IMG/VR virus record: IMGVR_UViG_3300010149_000138
Span: 1-26,503 of that record
DNA: 26,503 nt
Strand: one strand, 5' to 3'
Origin: a virus
Position numbers and translations under genes: made by a program. The notes beneath the pieces are model-generated. The model was not told the DNA's origin. It ran no database searches and saw nothing but the letters and a program-made list of their open reading frames with translations. Shown piece after piece: positions 1 through 5,710 of the stretch; position 1 is the stretch's first letter, and the number at the start of each line of letters is the position of its first letter.

Positions 1-36
1 ATTTTAACTTATGAGGTTCCTTACTCAAAGTTAGTC

Positions 37-119
37 ACCATATGGTAGGATTTCAACATTATTTCAGGAAAATAGTTTATAATTAATTTACGATACATTT
101 TTCATTCCAACCATATGGT
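37..119 (+). promoter_or_regulatory. Palindrome-flanked promoter upstream of the first gene
   Basis: Perfect 10-bp palindromes ACCATATGGT lie at 37-46 and 110-119. A TATA-like TATAATT is at 78-84, 41 bp after the start of the first palindrome and about 26 bp before the second. With usual archaeal TATA-to-start spacing, transcription would begin close to the second palindrome, so that copy could act as an operator or an initiator. The leader after 119 (CTTTGTT, then CCTTACATAAG) is nearly the same as the one after the palindrome at 1741. The promoter role is inferred from spacing and recurrence. Confidence 0.55.
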
Positions 120-212
120 CTGGCTTTGTTAAAGACCTTACATAAGCAGAATGGCTCAACCTACAATGAGAGCCAAGCCTAGTCGAATAGTCTTGATTTG
201 GAGTTGAAAAAT

Positions 213-740
213 ATGGCAGATTATACAATGGAAGATAATAAATGGAATGCGAGGGTTTCTATGATAGAGAGCCACATGGCCAACAATGATGTTGGTGATA
301 TGGCGGCTGTTCTAGAATGGAACCTGAAACAAGGAACAACTGATACGGACAATCGTAAGAGATATTGGTCAAACATCACCAATATGTTTGCGACTGTTGA
401 TAACTCACCTATTCGATTAGGAAAGGGGTCATCACTCCCCCAAGCAGTTCAGGATTCACTAAACTCGATTTGTGCAACATATGCTCAAGGACTCACTGTG
501 CTTTTTGCGAGTCACCCCCTTTATGGTGATACGCTAAGAGCAAGAGGCCAAGCAGGTTACACACCTTACGAGAATGGGGAATCCTATGCTTCGGCACAGA
601 GTAAGAACCTACGCAGCCGCTTGACTACCTACTACAACAACTATGTAGGTAAGAAAGCAGATGAACCACAATGGGATGGTTCAATGAACAAGGACGAAAC
701 GATTGATATCGTTTATCCTACCTTGGAGGTTGAGGGCTGA
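213..740 (+). CDS. Hypothetical protein, 175 aa
   Basis: I do not recognise this protein. The open frame extends back to a TTG at 198, but the ATG at 213 sits 9 nt after GGAG (200-203) and is preferred. The protein is soluble and mostly helical in composition, rich in Asn, Tyr, Ser and Thr, with no Cys pairs apart from a single Cys, no signal peptide and no membrane segment. It has its own promoter with twin palindromes upstream and a block of hairpins directly after its stop codon, so it is probably a single-gene transcript. A structural or late role is possible, but nothing in the sequence shows it. Confidence 0.75.
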   Translation: MADYTMEDNKWNARVSMIESHMANNDVGDMAAVLEWNLKQGTTDTDNRKRYWSNITNMFATVDNSPIRLGKGSSLPQAVQDSLNSICATYAQGLTVLFASHPLYGDTLRARGQAGYTPYENGESYASAQSKNLRSRLTTYYNNYVGKKADEPQWDGSMNKDETIDIVYPTLEVEG

Positions 741-799
741 ACCTGATTAGGTTCGGCTCTCACCCCTATTGGGGGCAATTAATTTTGCCCTTGATAGGG
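739..799 (+). terminator. Hairpin cluster after the first gene
   Basis: Three short inverted repeats follow the stop codon: GAACCT/AGGTTC (739-744 and 749-754, 4-nt loop), CCCC/GGGG (763-766 and 771-774) and GGGCAA/TTGCCC (773-778 and 785-790). A longer alternative, CCCTAT/ATAGGG (764-769 and 794-799), encloses the last one. The stems directly overlap the stop codon and separate this gene from the next promoter. It may be a transcription end or an mRNA 3' stabiliser. No poly-T tract typical of archaeal terminators is present. Confidence 0.4.
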
Positions 800-814
800 T
801 ATTAACAAAGTCAT

Positions 815-877
815 ACCATATGGTTCTAAACTTTGAGTATCATAGAACCTTAAAGGTATAATTCTTTAACTTAATTG
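815..877 (+). promoter_or_regulatory. Palindrome plus TATAATT promoter
   Basis: ACCATATGGT lies at 815-824. It is flanked on both sides by outward CTTTG arms (AACAAAG to the left, ACTTTGAG to the right) and followed by ACCTTAA and TATAATT at 857-863, 42 bp after the palindrome start. The ATG at 878 is only about 21 bp from the TATA element, so the message would be leaderless or nearly so. This is one of four plus-strand sites with the same palindrome-to-TATA spacing. Confidence 0.55.
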
Positions 878-973
878 ATGAAACAAAAGGAAATAGACAA
901 AGAAGACCGGATGAAATGGTTAACCGATGAAGAAATGGAATTATTGAGATATATTAGGAGTGATAATAGATGA
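878..973 (+). CDS. Hypothetical small protein, 31 aa
   Basis: This short open frame starts at the ATG 21 bp after the TATAATT box, fitting a leaderless message, and its TGA overlaps the next gene's ATG as ATGA (970-973). The peptide is charged and probably helical, with many Glu, Asp, Lys and Arg and no Cys. Family unknown. The promoter position and the tight overlap are the reasons to call it a gene. It could instead be a translated leader for the downstream gene. Confidence 0.45.
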   Translation: MKQKEIDKEDRMKWLTDEEMELLRYIRSDNR

Positions 974-1218
974 ATTATAATGATGAACAAATAGAAAGAA
1001 TATTTGAACTAATGATGATAGTTATCGAGAGTGCAACTGGTAAGTTCGCACCTTATGCTAAATCATACGCTGAACATTCTTGGTTAGCATTTATGGAAGA
1101 TGGCAACCGAGGACTTGAAATGCAAATACCCTATGTATTAGCCAACCTTCAAGGTTGGAGAGGAGATTTAGCAAGAAGCACAAAAGCCGAATTGAAAACA
1201 TTCAATAGGCATTGTTAA
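970..1218 (+). CDS. Hypothetical protein, 82 aa
   Basis: An unrecognised small, mainly helical soluble protein. Its ATG overlaps the stop of the 31-aa ORF upstream, and AGGAG lies 956-960, so the two are probably translated from one message that starts at the 857 TATA element. The N-terminal third is amphipathic (IERIFELMMIVIE) and could form a helix at a protein interface. It ends just before a block of strong GC-rich hairpins. No function can be assigned. Confidence 0.65.
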   Translation: MNYNDEQIERIFELMMIVIESATGKFAPYAKSYAEHSWLAFMEDGNRGLEMQIPYVLANLQGWRGDLARSTKAELKTFNRHC

Positions 1219-1239
1219 TCAATAAAAAGTGGTATCCTA

Positions 1240-1290
1240 GACCCTCCCACCACTACATCAAAAGTGGAGGGTCGCCCTATGGGGTGGGCG
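1240..1290 (+). terminator. Tandem GC-rich hairpins after the 82-aa gene
   Basis: GACCCTCC(C)AC at 1240-1250 pairs with GTGGAGGGTC at 1264-1273, with one bulged C and a 13-nt loop. It is followed at once by CGCCC (1273-1277) pairing with GGGCG (1286-1290). The block stands out in an otherwise AT-rich genome and separates the gene from the palindrome at 1343. It may be a transcription end or a stable 3' RNA structure. Confidence 0.45.
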
Positions 1291-1342
1291 TTTGTCGAGT
1301 TTCGCCCGCTCCGCCTTCAAGGTAGTTAATCCCAAAGATACT

Positions 1343-1412
1343 ACCATATGGTGGTAACTTTGGTAAAACACCTTAACAAGTAAAATTATAATTCCTAGAT
1401 ACGGGAGTCAAC
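1343..1412 (+). promoter_or_regulatory. Palindrome plus TATAATT promoter with no gene behind it
   Basis: ACCATATGGT (1343-1352) has near-symmetric flanks, CCAAAGAT to the left and AACTTTGG to the right, followed by ACACCTTAA and TATAATT at 1387-1393 (44 bp after the palindrome start). A start near 1413-1418 would produce RNA with no convincing ORF. This is the main reason to suspect a noncoding transcript between here and 1665. Confidence 0.5.
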
Positions 1413-1660
1413 GACAACCTAATCTCTTCGGAGGTTGGGGGCATGGTGACTTCAATAGTGCATGGAAGACTAAACCAGTTTGCGACATATGTTTAACGTC
1501 CAAGAACCTCGCCTTTGCAGTTATATTACTAGTGTGTAATTGATGCAACTTAGGAAAGGAGAAAGGCTCGCTAATATCCCTCCACTCTTGCGAATGACAT
1601 CAACCACTTACTAATACAGGATGGCCTCTGTATTAGTTGATTTGCATGGCCACTTACAAA
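1394..1660 (+). ncRNA. Candidate structured noncoding RNA
   Basis: About 270 nt follow a promoter-like element without a gene; the longest ATG frames are only about 16-23 codons. Visible structure includes a C(TTCG)G tetraloop hairpin inside CAACCT/AGGTTG around 1414-1437, and a perfect 10-bp stem ACTAATACAG/CTGTATTAGT at 1610-1619 and 1628-1637 with an 8-nt loop. The sequence is less AT-rich than the neighbouring spacers. Function unknown. It could also be a leader or a degraded gene. Confidence 0.4.
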
Positions 1661-1665
1661 GTAGA

Positions 1666-1750
1666 GCCATATGGTTGTGAAAAATGTAGTGTTCCAGAGG
1701 AAATATATAATTGTTAAGAAATTAATGTTTAAACTCTACAACCATATGGA
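1666..1750 (+). promoter_or_regulatory. Twin-palindrome promoter upstream of the 69-aa gene
   Basis: GCCATATGGT (1666-1675) and ACCATATGGA (1741-1750) are each one base off the consensus and lie 75 bp apart. TATAATT at 1706-1712 falls 40 bp after the first. The layout repeats the one at 37-119 (73 bp apart, TATA at 41). The leaders share CTTTGTT and CCTTACATAAG, so the whole cassette of about 120 bp appears to be duplicated. Confidence 0.55.
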
Positions 1751-1784
1751 ACTGCTTTGTTCGTTCCTTACATAAGGTAAATAG

Positions 1785-1994
1785 TTGAACTTAATCATGT
1801 GGAGTTTCGGTAAAAAAACTAGCCTAGAAAATGTGATTGAGACTAATGAGCAACGCTTCGTTATAGAGGTGGGACATAACAGGAATAATGAACTCATCAT
1901 TAAGAAGATGAGAGTAAGTGGTGATGACTTAGAAACAGTCATCAGTGATTTACAATTAGCCCTGCAAGATTTCAAGATACTTCAACAGGAATAG
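1785..1994 (+). CDS. Hypothetical protein, 69 aa
   Basis: An unrecognised protein predicted as a few beta strands (residues about 22-47) followed by an amphipathic C-terminal helix (VISDLQLALQDFKIL). A TTG at 1785 has AAGGTAA about 6 nt upstream. The in-frame ATG at 1797 has no visible ribosome site, so the start is uncertain. The gene lies directly behind the twin-palindrome promoter and is followed by a branched RNA fold, so it is probably monocistronic. Confidence 0.6.
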   Translation: MNLIMWSFGKKTSLENVIETNEQRFVIEVGHNRNNELIIKKMRVSGDDLETVISDLQLALQDFKILQQE

Positions 1995-2013
1995 TTGGAG
2001 GTCTTTAATCATG

Positions 2014-2108
2014 AGTGAAGGTCTTACGGGCTGGCCATCAAGAGGTAAGGGTAGCACCCTATATCCCTCAGCCACTTAGCGGTGGTGATGGTCAGTCCTT
2101 TTCTCACT
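2014..2108 (+). ncRNA. Branched structured RNA or 3' UTR element
   Basis: Nested complementarity spans 2014-2108. An outer stem AGTGA/TCACT (2014-2018 and 2104-2108) encloses CTGGCCATC/GATGGTCAG (2031-2039 and 2087-2095, one G-U pair). That stem in turn encloses two hairpins, AGGGT/ACCCT (2048-2052 and 2056-2060) and CCAC/GTGG (2072-2075 and 2082-2085). It lies between the end of the 69-aa gene and the palindrome at 2131, opposite convergent genes. It could be a terminator of complex shape or a stable small RNA. Confidence 0.45.
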
Positions 2109-2130
2109 TAAGGTATGATACAAAGCCCAT

Positions 2131-2140
2131 ACCATATGGT
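2131..2140. repeat. ACCATATGGT palindrome
   Basis: A perfect copy of the palindrome lies between convergent gene ends. The right flank carries AACTTTGGGG. The left flank, read on the minus strand, carries CTTTGTATcatACCTTAAG, matching the conserved arm seen at the other copies. There is no TATAATT at the usual distance on the plus strand, so this copy need not be a promoter. Confidence 0.6.
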
Positions 2141-2178
2141 TGGTCTTAACTTTGGGGTTAATGAACAACCCCGAAGGG

Positions 2179-2424
2179 TCATTCATCATATGCGCCAGTT
2201 CCACAAACTCCACAAGATTCATGATTGCATACTAGCGTTTCTCCTGATGCTCTCTTTGTCTCAATCAGGTCATGAAGGAAAAATTGCTGTTTAACCGATA
2301 GTGGATGAGGGCTACCGTTAATGAAGTGCATCTCCATTTGTTGAGTCATACCGAAGTATAAATCATGTAATTGTTGCAAATTCTTCTCCAGTAGATTAGG
2401 TATGTATCTTCCATAGTGTTTCAT
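2179..2424 (-). CDS. Hypothetical protein, 81 aa, C-terminal Cys/His
   Basis: This minus-strand gene overlaps the upstream minus-strand gene by ATGA (2421-2424), indicating a two-gene operon. The first 60 residues are helical; the C-terminus carries C-x3-H-x3-C-G-x-C-G, a possible metal-binding site. I do not recognise the family. It is one of only two genes on this strand in the window. Confidence 0.6.
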   Translation of the reverse strand: MKHYGRYIPNLLEKNLQQLHDLYFGMTQQMEMHFINGSPHPLSVKQQFFLHDLIETKRASGETLVCNHESCGVCGTGAYDE

Positions 2425-2711
2425 TCTACCACCTCTTTAACAGTGAATGCTATCTCGTTGTTTTTGTCCGAGTCTAGTGACCGCTCTAGGTTATTTTCTT
2501 GCTCATACCATGCGAGTGCGCCCCACCAATTATGTATGTGATTTCGGCACATAAAATGCCTACTTGTTCTACTCCAATAATCTGGTATAGCCGGCACTGA
2601 AATCATTGGTCCACCACAAGGGATACTGCAAATTGGGCCTTCCTGACACTGTTTATGTGTTGCATCTTCATCTATCTTCAGTTCTCCTAATACTATTCTA
2701 TCTTCTTTCAT
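2421..2711 (-). CDS. Hypothetical protein, 96 aa, Cys/His-containing
   Basis: First gene of the minus-strand pair. It contains C-x5-C-x3-C in residues about 22-32 and C-x2-H-x2-H around residues 55-61, so zinc binding is plausible, followed by an aromatic WWGALAW segment. The ATG lies 62 bp from the palindrome at 2764-2773, read on this strand, and about 25 bp after an ATTAATAG-like element, suggesting a leaderless message. Family unknown. Confidence 0.6.
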   Translation of the reverse strand: MKEDRIVLGELKIDEDATHKQCQEGPICSIPCGGPMISVPAIPDYWSRTSRHFMCRNHIHNWWGALAWYEQENNLERSLDSDKNNEIAFTVKEVVE

Positions 2712-2773
2712 GTCTAAGTTTTCAAAACTAGGCTATTAAGGTGTAAAAAACCCAAAAGTTACCACCATATGGT
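2712..2773 (-). promoter_or_regulatory. Palindrome promoter for the minus-strand pair
   Basis: Read on the minus strand, ACCATATGGT (2764-2773) is followed by GGTAACTTTTGG and ACACCTTAATAG, closely matching the arm order after the 1343 copy (GGTAACTTTGG, ACACCTTAA). A TTAATAG stretch sits about 22-28 bp before the ATG at 2711 and is the best TATA candidate. The canonical TATAATT is absent. Confidence 0.45.
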
Positions 2774-2861
2774 TGGTACGCAGTTAAACTTGAATGAATT
2801 TTTATTAGGGGCATAACAGAGGGTGCATTTTGGTCCCACCGCTCTTTATAAGCAAGTTGCG

Positions 2862-2996
2862 ATGCCCTGTATTGCTAAAATAGTGATGTGTTCAATAGTA
2901 GTTTATCTCGCATGGAAGATTACCTCTTCAATGCAAGTAATACCTAACACAAACATATTAGAGCAGTATAGCAAAGTGGTAAAGTTTACCACCTAA
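2862..2996 (+). CDS. Possible small membrane peptide, 44 aa
   Basis: An open frame from ATG 2862 (or ATG 2886) contains a hydrophobic run AKIVMCSIVVYLAW at residues 5-18 that could be a single membrane segment. TTTATAA at 2845-2851 is TATA-like, but it is too close for a leaderless start at 2862, and no ribosome site is visible. The stop falls inside a perfect hairpin (2976-2992). A weak call; the region may instead be noncoding. Confidence 0.25.
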   Translation: MPCIAKIVMCSIVVYLAWKITSSMQVIPNTNILEQYSKVVKFTT

Positions 2997-3321
2997 ATAT
3001 TCACCTAGTTTATTGGGTATCTACCAATTGACCTTATACAGTATAATATAATATATTAATATTAAGTATTGGATATTAGATATATGATATTGATGAAGGA
3101 AATCGTCATTATTCTAATTTTTCTACTCAAGTAGAATAATAAAAAGTGGCGAAAAAAGGGGTAGGAGATAATAATATTATTATTATTCTATTATTATAGT
3201 TATTATATTATATATGCATATGTCTCTATTTCCCTCTCAATATCTACCTATGGGTATGTATATGAGGGGACTAGAATAATAAGAAAAAGTAGAATAATGT
3301 AGAATAATGGAGCAGTATAGC
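2961..3321. repeat. Direct repeat GAGCAGTATAGC flanking the AT-rich region
   Basis: The 12-mer GAGCAGTATAGC occurs at 2961-2972 and again at 3310-3321, 349 bp apart and bracketing most of the AT-rich tract. Just after the first copy is a near-perfect palindrome, GTGGTAAA g TTTACCAC (2976-2992). The pairing of direct repeats with an AT-rich core adds to the view that this is a replication or regulatory locus. Confidence 0.45.
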
Positions 3322-3375
3322 GTTTGGTTATTCTACGGGTGGCAAAAACGCCCTAGAATAATGTAGAATAATGTA
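3040..3375. other. Candidate replication origin (AT-rich tract with TAGAATAAT iterons)
   Basis: 3040-3220 is almost entirely A/T, with runs of alternating TAATAT and ATTATT. TAGAATAAT occurs on the plus strand at 3132, 3272, 3290, 3300, 3354 and 3364, and as ATTATTCTA at 3108 and 3182, with an 8/9 match at 3328. Two pairs are in exact 10-bp tandem (3290/3300 and 3354/3364), one helical turn. An unwinding-prone tract next to phased iterons at a strand switch is typical of origins. The last pair abuts the 3389 gene, so a transcriptional operator is the alternative. Confidence 0.45.
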
Positions 3376-3388
3376 GGAGATGGACAAT

Positions 3389-3655
3389 ATGGATGATGTG
3401 CAAAATAAAATTAAGGTTACGGCGAAAGAAGTGATGGATTTACTTCTGAAGAAGAATAAACAATATGGCAATTCAGTTTTTGAGCCTTTGGGGATTTTCT
3501 CAAAGGGTGTTCCAATGGAATCATTAAGAGTTCGCATTGACGATAAATTAAGTCGTTTGATGAGAGGAAATGATTCTATAGAACAGGATGAAGATATAGT
3601 GAAAGATTTAATTGGTTATCTTATTTTGTTATTGATAATGATGAGAGAACAATGA
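3389..3655 (+). CDS. DUF1599/Nmad1-like phage protein, 88 aa
   Basis: The core KQYGNSVFEPLGIFSKG followed by RVRIDDKLSRL and a C-terminal DEDIVKDLIGYLILLL helix matches, from memory, the short DUF1599 ('nucleotide modification associated domain 1') proteins common in tailed phages. They are all-helical and related in outline to MazG-type nucleotide pyrophosphohydrolases, but activity is not established. An upstream ATG at 3380 abuts GGAG; the ATG at 3389 gives 9-nt spacing and is preferred. First gene of the rightward operon, directly after the iterons. Confidence 0.65.
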   Translation: MDDVQNKIKVTAKEVMDLLLKKNKQYGNSVFEPLGIFSKGVPMESLRVRIDDKLSRLMRGNDSIEQDEDIVKDLIGYLILLLIMMREQ

Positions 3656-3875
3656 TTCGAGGATGTCCCACCACCATCTATAGAACGATTAACTAACGGG
3701 GAATTTGAAGGTGTTAAAACTAAATAATGAACTTAATAGTGAAAGTGATATGGGTGGGTTTAAAACTATCGTTTAAGGATAGATAATCTAAATGCACTTA
3801 AAACATATTGGTTGACCAATGTGGCCTCTGTATGAAGGGCGGGACTTCACTCTATAGAGAATAGGAGATGATAAA
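3656..3875 (+). other. 220-nt leader/spacer with inverted repeats
   Basis: No convincing gene is present; the frames are under 15 codons. CCCACC (3667-3672) can pair with GGTGGG (3753-3758). CTATC/GATAG forms a small hairpin around 3767-3784. TTGGT/ACCAA at 3808-3819 and the self-complementary CTCTATAGAG (3850-3859) lie in what is probably the 5' leader of the 3876 gene. GGCCTCTGTAT here is also present in the candidate RNA near 1623. It may hold a promoter plus a structured leader. Confidence 0.35.
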
Positions 3876-4451
3876 ATGAATATATTTGTATTGAGCGATA
3901 ACCCTTCAGTTGCGGCTGAAATGATGATAGATAAACATGTTGTGAAAATGCCAACTGAGAGTTTGCAGATGATTTCAACCATAGTAGAAATGCATGGTTA
4001 TGGTCATCCATTCAAACCAGTGATGGCTAATCATCCATGTACGATTTGGGCTAGACAATCCAGTAAGAACTTCCAATGGTTAGTTGACCATACTCATGCC
4101 TTATGTAAAGAATATACAATAAGATATGGTAAAAAACACGAAGTAGAAACTCACCTTGATGACTATGAATACGAGATAGAACAAGTGGGTGTAGAACTAA
4201 AAAAGATAGGAAATAAATTAACACCATTTGCAATAGCAATTAGTCCAGATATGAAATGTAGACAACATCCTGATTTTGAATCAGCAGATACAATTGGGAA
4301 ATACAGATTATATTATTTGGAAGATAAGTGGCAAATGGCAAGTTGGCAATTAGGTCATCCAAAGTGGTGGCCTGACAACCATATTTCCATTAAGAATCAA
4401 GAATGGAATGACTGGTTAGAGTCAGAAAACAAAAGAATACGAGGTTATTAA
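3876..4451 (+). CDS. Conserved phage-type protein of unknown function, 191 aa
   Basis: The order of motifs (N-terminal MNIFVLSDNPSVAAE, then DKHVVKM, NHPCTIWARQS, a W-L helix, EYTIRYGKKHE and TPFAIAISPDMK, with a C-terminal YRLYYL...W...PKWW) matches a family I recall from many tailed phages. It is usually annotated as hypothetical, sometimes tentatively as a DNA glycosylase. Conserved Asp, His, Lys, Cys and Trp residues suggest an enzyme. GGAGATGATAAA precedes the ATG at good spacing. No reaction can be assigned with confidence. Confidence 0.6.
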   Translation: MNIFVLSDNPSVAAEMMIDKHVVKMPTESLQMISTIVEMHGYGHPFKPVMANHPCTIWARQSSKNFQWLVDHTHALCKEYTIRYGKKHEVETHLDDYEYEIEQVGVELKKIGNKLTPFAIAISPDMKCRQHPDFESADTIGKYRLYYLEDKWQMASWQLGHPKWWPDNHISIKNQEWNDWLESENKRIRGY

Positions 4452-4452
4452 A

Positions 4453-4692
4453 ATGAAAGATAAATACTTTAAAAATATAGAAGATGAATTAAACACAATG
4501 ATAGAACGATTAGCATCTAATATGATAGATGCTATTGCTGAGAATGAATGGGAAGCCGTTTTACTATCGGCAGGAGCGATTATGGATTGTGTGAAAACCA
4601 TCCATCCAACAGCCTCCGGTAACTTACACCGAATTATGAGTGGTAAGTTTAACGGAGATAATGAGCCAGACAACAATGCTTTGTTTGGTTGA
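4453..4692 (+). CDS. Hypothetical helical protein, 79 aa
   Basis: Begins one base after the previous stop with GAGG upstream, so it is co-translated with the 191-aa gene. The sequence is acidic and helical through residue 50, with no Cys cluster or membrane segment, and a disordered end (NGDNEPDNN). Family not recognised. It is followed by a 116-bp spacer with short inverted repeats, such as TTCAAT/ATTGAA near 4696-4715, before the next gene. Confidence 0.6.
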   Translation: MKDKYFKNIEDELNTMIERLASNMIDAIAENEWEAVLLSAGAIMDCVKTIHPTASGNLHRIMSGKFNGDNEPDNNALFG

Positions 4693-4808
4693 GATTCAAT
4701 TAATATTGATTGAAGGTTATTCAAATTAAAAGGAATAAATCAAGCAAATGAATAGAGGGAACTTCAACTCCTCCCTTATTCCTCCTTCAACAATATTTAG
4801 GTGATAGT

Positions 4809-5042
4809 ATGATAGAATATAGTTTAGCATTAATTTTAGGCTTTGTGTGCGCTAAGGCAGTAACTCCTTACTCACCCAAATTACTAACGCAGAAATACCA
4901 TATCCATCATTGGATGTGGGGAACATTCATATTATGTCTTTTACTGATTTTAGACATAAAAGATGACCGAGTAATTGGTATCTTTACAGGAGTAGTCCTA
5001 GAAGGATTATCCTACAAAAATTGGAAAATATGGAGAGATTAA
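4809..5042 (+). CDS. Small two-helix membrane protein, 77 aa
   Basis: Two or three hydrophobic stretches (residues about 4-18, 36-50 and 54-66) with a His-rich connector YHIHHWMWG between the first two suggest a small integral membrane protein. GGTGAT lies 6 nt before the ATG. Histidines in the loop could bind metal. In a virus such a protein could affect the host membrane, for example in lysis or entry, but there is no direct evidence. Family not recognised. Confidence 0.55.
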   Translation: MIEYSLALILGFVCAKAVTPYSPKLLTQKYHIHHWMWGTFILCLLLILDIKDDRVIGIFTGVVLEGLSYKNWKIWRD

Positions 5043-5043
5043 A

Positions 5044-5286
5044 ATGGAAAGACAAATAGAATTTAGATTAATAGACGAAGAAGATATGCCACCTATTGTT
5101 ATTACAATTGGTGATGATAAAGAACCTAAAGTTATACTCAATTCCCACCACAAGATTTGGATGGGATGGAAGCGTAAGATGATTGGTGGAGTAGCAAAAA
5201 GTCTCTATGATAAAATAGATGAGTTATTAGATGCTTACTTAGCAGACCAACACATGTTAGAGGGGATGGATACATGGGAAGAATGA
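5044..5286 (+). CDS. Hypothetical protein, 80 aa
   Basis: An unrecognised acidic protein with a beta-rich N-terminal half (IEFRLIDEED, then PPIVITIG and PKVILN) and a C-terminal helix with many Asp, Leu and Glu residues. It starts 2 nt after the preceding stop with GGAGAGATTA upstream, and its own stop overlaps the ATG of the next small gene. Part of the tightly packed 4809-5913 cluster. Confidence 0.6.
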   Translation: MERQIEFRLIDEEDMPPIVITIGDDKEPKVILNSHHKIWMGWKRKMIGGVAKSLYDKIDELLDAYLADQHMLEGMDTWEE

Positions 5287-5399
5287 AGGAAATATCAATG
5301 CTACTCGATGAGGGTAGAAGTTTGAAAGAGATATCAGAATTAATGCATATACCTGTTGCGGTTTTAGAAGACGTAATTAACTCTAGGAGAGATTCATAA
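5283..5399 (+). CDS. Tiny helix-turn-helix-like protein, 38 aa
   Basis: ATGA overlaps the previous gene, and its TAA overlaps the next gene's ATG, the packing typical of real genes here. The sequence RSLKEISELMHIPVAVLEDVIN has the spacing of a helix-turn-helix: a first helix, a turn at MHI, then a recognition helix starting PVAVLED. It could be a minimal DNA-binding protein or a partner subunit. Too short for a confident family call. Confidence 0.5.
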   Translation: MKEISMLLDEGRSLKEISELMHIPVAVLEDVINSRRDS

Positions 5400-5710
5400 T
5401 GTCAGATACGAGAATTTGGGACTCTAAAAAAGGTTGGGTTAAGCCTAAGAAAAGTAAAAAAAAGATTATAATAAAAAGAGTTAGACCGAAATTAAGTCTC
5501 GATTCTAAATACATAGAAGATTATGATAAGGCTGAATTTAACCCAGAATGGGATTTACTAGATAATAGCACTGATTGTAAGATTGGTTATTCTAAGGATG
5601 AAACCCCTTTTAATATTCTTGAAAAGTGGTCAAAGGAGTTATTTGCATTTAATAGGTGGAATACTTTATTAAAATGTATTCCCTTTGTAAAGGTGGAAGT
5701 GATTGAATGA
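5399..5710 (+). CDS. Hypothetical basic protein, 103 aa
   Basis: The first 30 residues are very Lys-rich (KPKKSKKKIIIKR), suggesting nucleic-acid contact or a disordered tail. The rest is mixed alpha/beta with several Trp. AGGAGAG lies 9 nt before the ATG. Its stop overlaps the following ATG as ATGA. No family recognised. Confidence 0.6.
   Translation: MSDTRIWDSKKGWVKPKKSKKKIIIKRVRPKLSLDSKYIEDYDKAEFNPEWDLLDNSTDCKIGYSKDETPFNILEKWSKELFAFNRWNTLLKCIPFVKVEVIE

Noticed and set aside
1443-1613. Short ATG frames of about 16-23 codons inside the promoter-driven noncoding region
   Set aside because: They lack ribosome sites and conserved-looking composition, and lie in sequence with strong stem-loop structure, so an RNA explanation is favoured.
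2890-2921. Shared TTCAATAGT and CATGGAAGA blocks between about 1452 and about 2890, suggesting a common RNA motif
   Set aside because: The two blocks are adjacent in one place and about 11 nt apart in the other, with no matching structure around them; chance similarity cannot be excluded.
3108-3372. CRISPR array, because of the repeated TAGAATAAT motif
   Set aside because: The repeat unit is only 9-10 bp, spacing is irregular, copies occur in both orientations and no cas genes are present. An iteron or operator array fits better.
3876-4451. T4 endonuclease V-type pyrimidine dimer glycosylase
   Set aside because: The length and motif set differ from T4 endonuclease V, and its N-terminal Thr and catalytic pattern cannot be seen, so only a conserved phage-type protein is called.
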